From the NCBI GenBank assembly GCA_007644065.1, contig VJWN01000008.1, positions 126,411-190,410 on the forward strand: DNA of 64,000 nt, in the 5' to 3' direction. Source of the DNA: Margaritispora aquatica (taxonomy: Eukaryota > Ascomycota > Leotiomycetes > Helotiales > Discinellaceae). Position 1 is the stretch's first letter, and every line of letters begins with the position of its first letter. Both the position numbers and the translations under genes were made by a program. The notes under the pieces were generated by a model, which ran no database searches, was not told the origin of the DNA, and saw nothing but the letters and a program-made list of their open reading frames with translations. Of the stretch, positions 12,160 through 22,579 are shown in pieces.

Positions 12160-14227
12160 AACGAGTAAGGTAGTGACTTAGTATGCAACCTTATTGCGAG
12201 CCGAGCCGTTCGTTCCGCTTGAAACTCAAAATTGACACTACTGTATCGTTCCTTACGATGACCAAATTGACGGAATAAACCCAACAAGATCTATGAAAAC
12301 TGAGGACTAGTTCGAAAAAAAAGGTTCGTCTGAAGTGCTGCAACTCAGCATAGCGTCGGGGAATTGTGGAAGAACAGAAGAGAAAGAGCAGTCATCAAGT
12401 GCTTATACACCACCACATCCACGTACGTACGAACACGAACCCCAACCATCTAATCGAGTGGCGCTCCTCCCGTCTATCATCCCCAGGATTCAAGCCAACC
12501 CACGAACAGCAGGAACCGAACCGAATCGAATCCTAGCCTAGCAGTTTAATCGCCAAGATGCACGAGTATGCAATGCACAAAGACCAATATACTTTTTCGT
12601 ACCAGCTCTTCCATCCACCAAGAGATGACACAGCAGGGAAACGAAGGATGTACAGTAATAATCCCTCCGCATCGTGCTACGTTGCTCGATTGAGGACGGA
12701 TCGAGAGGCCGCTCGCCCCGTCCTCTGGGCCGGCGGGACATCGTTCCCTGAATTGGGGTCGAGAGGGACTAGGATTCTTCGGCTGGGTGAGTGGGTGAGT
12801 GGGTGAGTCAGCATGCTTGCATACATGCACACATGCACACATGCAGAAACGCATCGTGGTGGTAAGTATTCCAACCTTCAAACTTGGTTTTTGATCGCGC
12901 CAATAAATAGCCTCGCGATGCCATGCCAGGTATGTCAATCTTTGTTGGGATGTTGATGTGGATGTTGAATGTGAATGTGAATGTGTATGGGTATGGGTTA
13001 GCGTGCTTACTCAGACGCAGATCCAAGAATACGCTGTGCCACCGTCATGCTGCTGTCATCCATGCGTGCTGGGATTGGGATTGGGAGATATAAACGAGCG
13101 GCAGATGGGGCGGATCGATACGCGGTCTGGGGCAGCTTACATACATACCTACCTATCATTGTCGTTGTTAAGCGAGGCCGTTCTCCCAAAAGGGAGGCCA
13201 AATGTATAATATCAGCCACGACACATGTGAACTGCATTTGTCAGCGGTGGGCGCTTGACTGAGAAACGCTTTTGGATGGAGGCGGGTTCGCTTGTAGCTG
13301 GGCTTTGGGAGGTGTGTGGGCTGTCGTTCATTTCTGTGTTTATTTTTGTCGCTGTGGTTGAACCCGTGTTCTGACTCTGAGACTTCTTTTGCTTCATGCT
13401 TTGGTTCGAGGTCAAGATAGATCATGGTTTGGATTATTCTCTGCGAAAATTAGACATTGATAATGAGAAAGCGTCTGCGATAAGAATTGAGACTGATTTT
13501 GAGCAGAGCTTTATGCTCATAGGTTTGACTTCACACTACCAGGAGAATAGCATCGTATAAAAAGAGACTCAGTCTTCCGTGGAGCGATTTTATGGTAAAA
13601 GCCCCTATGGATTTGAACCACATGATGTTACTGAGAGGAATGGCTGTAACATTATCTTGAAATCGGAGTCGAAGTCCAGGTCCCAAATGCCACTGAAACC
13701 AAAGCCAATCCTCTTTGTAACGGCCAACCCCAATGTCGAGATCAAAACTTCTCAAAAAATAAATATACAGTACGTTCTCTCCTTAACCTCAAGCACGGGT
13801 CGCGCAGATGGATTAAGTCGTGCAAGTACAGCATCATTGCGCCTCGCTTAGCTCATAATATCGCCTTTGATGAAAATTTTGTGGGCTGCACTTCCGGGCT
13901 TTCGTCTCGCCAATGAGATGACAACCTGATGGAGCTATAGTGTATAGCGTTAGTCTAACTCCTGTCCACCGAGTCCATGGATGAGGAGGTGCTAATGCAC
14001 GGATAAGCTAAGGTGCATGTATAGTTGCCGGTCCTAAGCAGCAGCCAGGATTATCAGTCATTTATTCCCTATCCTATCCGATATCTAAGCCTTATTCCAA
14101 TTGACATAATTGAGCATCCTTACGCCTGTATTCATTGCTCGTATCCATACTCCAACCTCATATCCCAGTCTCCCAATCACACACGCACACCTCAAACCAT
14201 GTCCTAACACTACCACCACCACCCACA
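12160..14227. other. intergenic, no gene supported
   Basis: About 2 kb without a convincing ORF. Contains a GGGTGAGT tandem (about 12785-12808), a CATGCACA tandem (about 12823-12845), a GAATGT tandem (about 12965-12985) and TACCTACCTATC near 13148. Small frames here mostly encode runs from these repeats. Confidence 0.4.
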
Positions 14228-14593
14228 TGTCTCTCCGCATCCACACGCATACAATCCCATACGTACTCCTCGGAAGTATGACTCTCCTCACGTTAATCTA
14301 CACAACATACCACGCAGCCTCTACGCTCCTAGTTCCTATATCCTTCACTAATCGCGGGCACCACCTTTCCCTACTAACTGAGAAGATCAAGAATCTAGGA
14401 TTCGTGACGGGATCTATCATAATGGCGGCGATAGTACGAGCCAGAAGTGAGTCAAGAATCGATACTTGTGTTTCTCGGGATGCGAGGACCTCGGGCGGAA
14501 GAGAAAGGAAACAGCGCACAGAAGCGAGGGCTTGGTGTTGCGATTGTTCTTGGGGATATGGACGAGGACTTGACATTTAGGAAGAAGAATTGA
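14228..14593 (+). CDS. possible small membrane-associated protein
   Basis: The frame from ATG 14228 encodes a hydrophobic segment (IPYVLLGSMTLLTLIYTTYH) and then a mixed region. Reading straight on ends at 14578. Removing a 40-bp stretch, 14447-14486 (GTGAGT...GAG), switches to another frame ending GLGVAIVLGDMDEDLTFRKKN at 14593, which looks more protein-like (total 326 nt: exon sums 219 and 107). The intron is shorter than the others here and has no clear branch point, so the model is tentative. No family recognised. Confidence 0.35.
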
Positions 14594-15761
14594 GAGGAGT
14601 ATGTTGATTTGGTAGTCTTACGCAGCGGTTATCACGTCGAGATCTTCGCCGATTCGGCTACCCACTCCAGCGATTTCAATTTCGTGCATAACTCCGTTGC
14701 GTACTTCGGCTACGTAAATTCAGCACGTTCATTCTTGAACTATTTGTCTCGACTCCTCTCTATGGATTTATCGCTATCGCTATCTCCATTGCCTGGACTT
14801 CGACCTTCAGAGGTAGCTAATGATTCCGACAGAGAGAAAAATACAATTCCTTAGATAAATACCAATTCGGCATGCGACGCCTCGAAGTAAAATCTGTATT
14901 CAGCAGTATCGCCATTTTGCGTGGTGGCGTTGGAATTGAGCTTCAATTATCCGGATGAGATCTAATGGGAAAGACGCTACTGATTAGTTGTGAGTCTTAT
15001 GAACTCCTTTGCTCCCACCCACTCGGAATTGTATCTGGTTTGGACTATTTACCTGCCATAAGTAGGGTTCACTTCAATGTTCTTCTTAATGTGATGGGGT
15101 TACCCTGACAGCCAACTAAGTTGATCTCATTCTAGATGCGAGTTGTGCGAATTGCGTCAGCATGGCTTTGTTTACTTGGGCATAACGATTATTTCAGTAG
15201 GAAGGAGTAGAAAATCGGATGAGTAAATCAAGAAAAGGCGTGAGCTTGTGTTGGATGCTTAGATTTCTGATAGGGTAAACAAATTTTCGCTTGGTGTGGG
15301 ATAAATTTGGGAAGTAAAGATACCAACCTATTTATACACAACACAACACGTATTGTTTGGATTAAATAGATGTCACAAATATACTGTGGCATATGAAAAG
15401 CTAAAAGCTGGATGAGTTGTAAATCTTGCTTGTGCTGCTGTCTTATGCCATGTCCTAGAAATACAATTCACGATGGAAATCCCTCGCGTACGAGGCGAAT
15501 GTCTTCTCAGCGCTCCATGTCCGTGATATTTTGCCCAGCGCCATTCAATCATGTAGCATGTAAGTGATGAAAAAGATCTTGCAGTAGGTAAGAGGCGATA
15601 TGGGGGATTGACATGTGAAACTCTGGGGGACTGGAGTTGAATATTTTGGGGTCAGATGCTGGAATTTTGAAGTGCTTGAAAGTTGTTGTGAGATTCTGAG
15701 ATTCAATGCTTAGTTTCGATCCTTCTTGATCTGTTGGTGAACTCAATTTCTTTCGTCTCTT
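14594..15761. other. intergenic, no gene seen
   Basis: AT-rich stretch with only short frames and no clear motif. The part next to 15762 is probably the 3' UTR of the following minus-strand gene. Confidence 0.4.
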
Positions 15762-17847
15762 CTAGTGAGGAGCTTGTTGTGGGGCGGGAGAGGGGCTCCC
15801 CTTGGCTTCCAAAGCAGCAATCTTCATCTTCCGTTGATTGCGAAGTCGAATCAGGTTGGACACATTCATCGCAGCCTCAGCTGCCCTCTGAGCAGCAAAA
15901 AGCTCTTCTTCTTCTCTAAGATCCTCTTCTTTGAGACGCAAGAGCTCTAGATCTTCTTCGGTTTTAGTTGGTTCGGGAGCAGCAGTGGGCTGGCGCTCAG
16001 GCTCTGGAGCGACAACAGGTTCAAGCTTGATTTTCTTAGTCACTGGCTCCTCAATATGTGGTGTTGAAGGAGACTCTAGATCAATGACCTCGATTTTGAT
16101 GGTGGATTGTTTGGCTGGGCTGGGGACCGGACGAGGACGCTTGGCATTTTGAGGTGATGGTTCCTCGTCGTCGCTGTTCAAAATGATGATTGCTTGTTTC
16201 ATGGTCGAGGCAGGATGGAGGGTAGGGACTTCAATGGATTTGTTTGAAATGATAGGCTTGATGCTCAGAGCGTTAGCTTCTACAATCTCATTTTGAATCT
16301 CGCACTTGGATTCTTTCTTTGATCGTCCATCTTGGTCAAGTACGAAGCGTGTTTGCTTTGAGTTGCCTGCGAGTCGTGGATCAGGTGGATACTCCCCTTT
16401 CTCGAACCACCTGCGGCGGATCTAAAAGATTCGGTCAGTTTATCATGATCTACGATGAAAGAGTGACATACTTGGAGTTCTTTGAAAAGTCCCTCTCGCT
16501 CTCTCTTATATAGACTGGTCCATGTACGCCATCTGTTGGGGGCATCACCAAGCTCGAGGAGCTCTCTTTGGATAATCTTAGGGTCTGAGCCTGGACAAGC
16601 GGTTGCTATTGCTTGCAGCAAAGTATGCTCCTTGTCGTAAATCTATGTAATTGTCAGTGTCTCGTTAGTGGGTTGAAGAGAATGATTCAGTGTCAACACA
16701 CTTGAAGAGCTTTGAAACCAACAGCCCGTTCGTGTTCTTTCAGAGAGTTCCAAGAATAACACTCCTGCGAGATTGGCGACGGGTAGAGTAAATTTTCGTC
16801 TCGGTGTATAAATTCTGTCAAATTTGAATATTAGACCATGATTTTGAAAATCTTAATTGTCCATGCCACTGTGCATACCTTGACTTCGAAAATGGGAGAT
16901 AAACTCAACGTGATGATCGCTATGATGATATCTTCCAAAAAGTTTGGGCTGTGCAACACGCCCCACCTCTACTCCACCAATAGCTCTTAGATCATGAATC
17001 AGTAAATTTTTATGTGTTCAATCCGAAGTTTCGCATACCCATTGTGATGTGTAATACCATGCTTGGACCAAGATTTTTCATCAACTTTAGTTGGAACGAC
17101 TTTCAAAGAGGCAGTATACTCCTTCTCCAGCCTCTCATACAATTTTGGTGGATATCTTTCGTACTTGCATTCCCCGCGTTTATAGAGCTCGAATTTAATA
17201 CCACCGAGTGACTTGGGTGTTATTCCAGGTACATCCGTTTCGTTAGAGAGATCTTCATCTGTATAAGCGCAGCATAAGCAGTGAGGAACATGAACAAGGA
17301 GTAGTTGATTACCATTCACGAGCTCCTGAAAAGTGAGTGACACGTTATCTTTCCGCATTCCACCAATGGCAGCTGCATTTAAACAGTCTACGAGTCTGAC
17401 CTGGTCACTCTCGAGAATGGACATTGGAGTCTCACCCATGAAAAATCGTTTCCCTAAGATATTCCCACTAGCAAAGTCGATCGCTCTAAAGCCAATTCCC
17501 GTGAACCCTCCAAAAGTGAATCCCTTCTTGAGAGTGATCTCAATGGCGTATGCAGTATCTTCTGGGATGATGTACCTCTTAGACTTAAAGACAGTCTTGG
17601 ATGGATCTGGAAGATCGCCGAGCTTCTCATATTCTTGGAAGTATTCTTTCTTCTCAGCATCAAAAAGCGGTTTAATCAATCGGATAGCGTATTGTCCACC
17701 TGGCTTTCCGAGCCAGTTCAACTTTGGAGGTTCTTCGGGTTTTGGTGTTCCATTGACAGTGTTCTTCATTACGTCAGTTTGGAAGAAACTCATTATACAA
17801 CGGAAGGTAATTACCAGAAGCTCATTCGCAGGTTGATCAGATGCCAT
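15762..17847 (-). CDS. unknown protein with SUMO-interaction-like motifs
   Basis: Five exons: 17847-17039, 16985-16879, 16814-16702, 16642-16472 and 16421-15762 total 1860 nt (619 aa). Introns are 53, 64, 59 and 50 bp with GTATGC, GTATGC, GTGTGT and GTATGT donors; the 59-bp one has a CTAAC branch. Every junction keeps frame, while every retained intron shifts frame or meets a stop. The N-terminal 270 residues form a mixed alpha/beta region (KKGFTFGGFTGIGFRAIDF). The middle contains TWTSLYKREREGLFKEL and IRRRWFEKGEYPPDPR. The C-terminus is disordered and ends in a Glu/Arg-rich coiled coil. Near residue 470-515 are AIIILNSDDEE and IKIEVIDLES, which fit SUMO-interacting motifs, and two psi-K-x-E sites (IKIE, IKLE). 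A nuclear role is an inference. I cannot assign a family. Confidence 0.75.
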
Positions 17848-18635
17848 AGTGAATTTATGAGATGGATTCGCGAGAAATCGGAGTACCAGACGTGTGAATG
17901 ATATTTGATCTCGTGAGGGGAGGCTTGAAGATACCGGTCGTGTGCGATCGAACCGAAGTTGCTGAATAGAATATGCTGAAGGTGAAATTGTATTTTGAAA
18001 TTTGAAAAGTAGTTTCAAGTTCAATTGATCCACTTGCGCATCAGAGGGAAGATGAAAGTGACAGTTGCCTGAGGGATTAAGTTGTAGAGGTGAGGTCAAT
18101 AAACTGCCCTTGACCAAGGCTGTTTTGCGATTCTGGCAAAATGCTAGATTTGGAAGTGGAGTGAACTTATTCCTCTGACTGTGCCGCCAAAGATGCTGAT
18201 TTTGGAGATATTTTGTATGGTAAGAAGTACATAAGATTTTTGAATGTGGTAAGAGTATGCGAAAAGAGCAAAGTTGGTTCAAGTTGGTTGTTGGTTGTTG
18301 ATGGTGTTGATGTTGAAAGATGAGTTCCGGAGTTGCGAAAAGAGTTTAAACAGACGATGGCTGAGATTGAACTTGAGGTGGGCAAAGAACGTGAATAAAA
18401 GACGAGTGTGGAAGCTACAATTATGTATCAGGCTCGGAATGTCCTACCTCTCTTAGCTGTAAAGTGAAGACATGGTCATGAACAATACACATATTCGAAG
18501 TGACAAGCGAAGAGATCCCCATCAAGTATCACCAACTAACAAGAGAGTAAATTCCGTCCATTCTATATACACCACACACCCATACGTTAACTCAATATCA
18601 ATTTCTATCTCACACCCGACCACTCTTTCACTCTT
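17848..18635. other. intergenic, probable 5' leader/promoter
   Basis: Upstream of the five-exon gene. The minus-strand frame remains open to 18282, but its composition (His/Ser/Leu/Pro without domain features) looks like leader. It contains TTGGTTCAAG and TTGGTTGT direct repeats near 18272-18300. Confidence 0.4.
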
Positions 18636-19396
18636 TCACTCTTTTACACCAAAAACCTCCTTCGCCCTAGCAGCCACAGGCGCCGGATCAATCCACACCT
18701 GAAATGCCTCAATAATCGCCTTCCTCGCTCCCAGCTTCTCATCATCTTCACCCACAGCTCTCAGTTTCATCTGAGCATACGCCGGGATGGTTACTGGCTT
18801 ATGCTCTGGGTCGCCTTTGATGATATACGAGATGTGGCAACTGAAGAGGATCTTGGATGGTGCGAGGTCTGTTTGGGTCGTTAGTGAGGAGGGCTTTAAG
18901 TGTTATGATGAGGGAGGGTGCTGATATGTTGAATATCACTGATGACGTTTTAAAATTATGTTGGAACCAGAAATTATGAGTTACTCGAAGATATTATGAC
19001 CATCAAAGGGGGTACAGGACAACAATTAACGAACGCAGACAAACATCCAAAAATTGCAAAGAAACCAACAGCATAACATACCCAACTCAGCAACAACATG
19101 CTTCATCATTTCCAGCCCTTCAAACTGCGGCTGCAAAAACGCACCCAGAGCGTCATACCCAGTCATGGTCTCCACGTTCCCAAACGTGATCTTTGCGTCT
19201 TTGGTGAAGAACTTGGGTAGTGACTCGGTTGTCAGGGCGTCATTGCCTGATTGGAACTGTGATTGTGTGTGTTAGATCTGAAGATATGAGACATACATCG
19301 GGAGGCGATGAGAGGAGAGGAGAGAGGAGTGAGAAAGAGAAATACCCAATCAACCCATTCATGCGCTTCTGTGGTGCTGGTGAAGAAATTCGACAT
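18636..19396 (-). CDS. SnoaL/NTF2-like domain protein
   Basis: Three exons, 19396-19346, 19256-19082 and 18868-18636, total 459 nt (152 aa). Introns are 19257-19345 (89 bp) and 18869-19081 (213 bp, CACTAAC branch before CAG). The joined protein starts MSNFFTSTTEAHEWVDWFQSG and continues KFFTKDAKITFGN, GYDALGAFLQPQF and KILFSCHISYIIKGDP. This is the order of a cone-shaped NTF2/SnoaL fold: helices, the strand KITFGN, the helix over the pocket, then antiparallel strands. The family includes polyketide cyclases, dehydratases and uncharacterised small-molecule binders, so a specific reaction cannot be given. The first exon codes only 17 residues. No signal peptide. Confidence is lower for the long second intron than for the exons. 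Confidence 0.75.
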
Positions 19397-19996
19397 CTCT
19401 GCGACTTTGCTAGTATACTTCTGGAAGGGTTAAATGTGCCTCGGTCTCTAGATACTCGATATGATTAAGTCTCAACTTGAAAAATGAGATAGAAGTACAA
19501 TAAAACAGAAACAATTCCACCCTAACTAGCTACCATACGAAGCCTATATATACTCCCATACTACGACCCAAGCAGGACAAGGAAAATGTATGCACATACG
19601 CGTCGCTCGCAAGAGAGCTTGGAATTCGGCGTTAACTACATCCCATCCCATTCAATACGTCCAAGAAATTTGTGTTACAAATCCAATCAGAATGCCCCAC
19701 TCGGCTAGCTGACATACATACAAACATGTCCCTTGTATGGCTCTGCAAGTGCCCAGCTTAGAGCTAGGTAGGTAGTTAGCTGAGGCCCAATGCTTGAATA
19801 CACCGCCCAATTGCTTGCCTTTCAATGTATCCAGGTACCCAAGTATCCAGGTACCTGGGTACTGTGATGTCAGGTAGGGGATTTTGACCGAGCGGGATTC
19901 ACATGAATGCCGCCGCTCGGCTAGCGATATCACGTGCCGGATACTTTTCTAAGGTCCTCGCTAGCGTCGGAGACATGCTTTGAAATCACATTTTTG
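19397..19996. other. intergenic
   Basis: No gene seen. Contains AGGTAGGTAG at about 19765-19776 and a palindromic ATCCAGGTACC...CCAGGTACCTGGGTA array at about 19828-19861. Confidence 0.4.
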
Positions 19997-20260
19997 CAGG
20001 GAGGGGGAGAGGTCGTAGTTAAATTGTGTGAGTTGAGGTTAGAGATTGAGTATATGCATGAGAAAGAGAGAGAGGTTGGGCGCAGTTCAAGATATATATA
20101 TTAGATAAAATTCTACCAACAAGGTAAACTAAAACGTTACACAATCCACTCACTTCCCTCATTCTCCCTCCCTACAACTACGCATAAGTCGGCAGCCCCT
20201 TTGGTGTACTCGTACTCGTAGTCCATCCACCAGCATACTCTACAGCGTGGTCGTTGGCAG
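19997..20260 (-). pseudogene. decayed copy of pectinesterase gene 3' end
   Basis: This stretch matches about 28547-28850 in the same orientation. The best blocks are TTCAAGATATATA...TAAACTA (about 20087-20130 against 28655-28700) and AAGTCGGCAGCCCCTTTGG-TGTACTCGTACTCGTAG (about 20186-20220 against 28784-28820). Translated on the minus strand it ends TSTSTPKGLPTYA-stop, against TSTSTPKGLPTCA-stop in the intact gene. Just upstream, the aligned codon AAG of the intact gene corresponds to TAG here, and a small indel shifts frame. The copy includes the intact gene's 3' UTR and last codons only, and similarity stops near 20260. It is a dead fragment and forms a direct repeat with the intact 3' end. 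Confidence 0.8.
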
Positions 20261-20502
20261 TGAGTAAATAAAATATGGGAGAATAGCATTCATAGTTCTA
20301 GGGGATTATGAATATATAGTGGAAGATTGAGATTACTAGAAATTTACTGTTAGATAAAGAAGTTCAAAACCTAACTCAGATTTCTTTTGAGTAGTAGACT
20401 CACTCAATGTCCTTGCTGCCATTAAAGATGTGCTAGTTCTGGAGCAGGCGAGGATTCATTTATTGCGTTGATAATTAGACAGACATACAATAAAACAAGC
20501 TC
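20261..20502. other. intergenic AT-rich spacer
   Basis: Spacer between the pectinesterase fragment and the helicase relic. I see no gene or strong repeat in it. Confidence 0.4.
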
Positions 20503-21752
20503 TCAAACACCACGTGCTTCTCCCTCTAGTTCAAACACGACTGCATCTTCGTACCACTGCAAACGTTCTTGGAAATGATCTGACCCTTCCATCACTAGTC
20601 ATGCCTCCTTGATTCTCTCAGTAATCCCCATCTTGGTGAGACCGGATATCCTAAGCGGTACCTTCACTCTGTCCCACTCTAGGTCGACCATCTGAGAAAC
20701 AAGCTCTGGCAGCAGTTTTTCAAATCTCCTCACTTCTCTGACTTCCATGAAACTTCCCTCAACCTGCAGCTTGAAAGCACTTACCACATTGGTCTGCCCG
20801 ATGCGATGAAGTCTTGCTAACGCTTGTTGTTCTATTGGCAGAGATTATGGGATCCCCATCATCGCTTCGTCATAACAATCGTGCTGCAGGTTGAGTCCAG
20901 TGGCAGTGAGTAGAGAGCTCATGATCAACAGGAACGGCCCAACGCTCTTGCTCTGAAATCTATGTTCCAACTCGATACGAGCCGCCATTTTGAGTCCCGA
21001 ATGGAAGCTACGAACATCCAATCCTGATGCTTTCAAGAACTATTCCATCAAAGTCAGTACTGCGTACAAGTTGAGGTTGATGGTAAAATAATAATACATG
21101 ACTTACCAGTGTGGTGAAAAGTTGCGCCAGTGGAAAATCCTGCCAAACTAAAAACTTGCGCTCGCAGACAATTACGACATAGCATGCCAGGAAAGAGATG
21201 TATCGTAACAGTGGGGATTCTTGCGCGATATAGAAGGCAAGCTCGCTGTCAGAGCATCCATCGATGCCTTTCGCTTTTGAACGCCCTCCCCCCCATCTGA
21301 AATCCGTTTCTCTTTCCATTTTCTTGAGAAATCCTCTCAAGTCTATGTCATCTTTGTATGTCTTGTGTATCTCTTTGACTGGCTATTCTGAGGCGTATGA
21401 AAGTTGAGACCACGATGAGATTACATGTAGAGATTTGAAAACATCAAAATGGAACTGCAAAATTGCCTGCCTCCGTTAGACCTTCACTGCCCATAAATAC
21501 CAAGAAAGGAAAACACGCCACCTCGTTCGGACCTCATTTTTCACTCAATTGTAGATGTGCCTTATTTCTATCGTACTCATCCGCATATGACTTGACAGCA
21601 GGACCTGTTATCCAGTCCCATGCTCGGAATGTTGAGCCTTGAGGCCCGAATATGTGGAATGCCATTTCTTTAAGAGACATGCGGACCATTGTTTGAAGAT
21701 CTATACTTCCATTCTGCTTTCTGGAGGAGACTGGCCTGCTGAGAAACAACAA
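20503..21752 (-). pseudogene. SNF2-type helicase relic (C-terminal half)
   Basis: Conceptual reading of the minus strand, with introns at 21040-21106 (GTAAGT...TAG) and probably about 21440-21486 (CTAAC branch, TTTTGCAG), gives the SNF2 helicase C-terminal region. Motifs: KFLVWQDFPLAQLF, VRSFHSGLKMAARIELEHRF, LLTATGLNLQ, then EQQALARLHRIGQ and FKLQVEGSFMEV, in family order (chromatin-remodelling or DNA-repair ATPases). In-frame stops break it: TGA at 21536-21534, TAG at 21385-21383, TAA at 20847-20845 and TGA at 20601-20599, with coding-like sequence on both sides of each. The ATPase half (Walker A, DExH) is absent. Several stops could come from C-to-T or G-to-A changes, as in repeat-induced point mutation, but no quantification was possible. 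Confidence 0.75.
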
Positions 21753-22047
21753 TCGTCAAAAGATGAAGCATGAAGGGCAGATTGCAGATTGCAGATTGGA
21801 AGAACTTACATTTGTGTCCAAAGCAGGTGTTGTTTGCGTGCGCTTCCAGATCGCTTGTTTGTTTGCAGGCATATTTGCAGAACGTCAGGTATATTGAGAA
21901 GTTGCTTCAATTTTTGGTGCTCCGATCTGATCTGTGGTTGATGGCTTGACAAGCAGATAATGGTGAAGATTGTCGTGATTCTCGTGGAAGGAGGTTTCGA
22001 TTTTCAAAGCGAATGTAAAAATCGGCATGTAAAGGCAACGCGAGCCC

Positions 22048-22055
22048 TATAAAAA
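22048..22055 (+). promoter_or_regulatory. TATA-like box upstream of SF1 helicase
   Basis: TATAAAAA lies about 530 bp before the start codon and upstream of a pyrimidine-rich leader. A second TATAAAAG-like element is at about 22410. Spacing to transcription start is not known. Confidence 0.4.
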
Positions 22056-22523
22056 CTCCGAGGCTTGAATTTCTGCCTCGCTTCATAAAATCTTGTCGCC
22101 TTACATCGATCTACCTTTTACTTCACGTTTCCAACATCCACACCTTCCACTACCAACCTACTTTAGCTTGCGATTCGGAGTTGGTCTACGAAACACGATC
22201 AAACTACCCACCTCACCCATAGATTGATCTCAAGACTTTTGTGTCAGGCTGCAGCCCAACGCGAGAAGAAGAAAAGATACTGAGCCAGAAGACAAAAACC
22301 TCCATCAAACAATTGAAGCAAACCAAACACCAAACAACAATACGATCTTTTCACCTTCCATACCAAGAAAACTCCATGTTCTGCTGGAAATACTGCTCGA
22401 TCTTTATTCTATAAAAGAGTTTCGGCCGCCTCTGTTATTAAATCAAACCATTTCTCGTCAATATATTCTGCGCAGATAGCAGGTCTCAACACCCACTCTG
22501 GTGTTTTGGGCACGCAGCTTTTG

Positions 22524-22573
22524 GTGAGTTATATCAAGCTCAAATTTTCATCATGATATCTAATATTATATAG
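22524..22573 (+). other. intron in 5' UTR of SF1 helicase
   Basis: GTGAGT donor, TCTAATA branch-like element and TATATAG acceptor, 50 bp long, ending 6 nt before the ATG at 22580. Its features match the coding introns of the same gene. Confidence 0.6.
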
Positions 22574-22579
22574 AAAGCC

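Noticed and set aside
17848..18282. N-terminal extension of the five-exon gene
   Set aside because: His/Ser/Pro-rich without domain features; the ATG at 17847 opens a better protein start.
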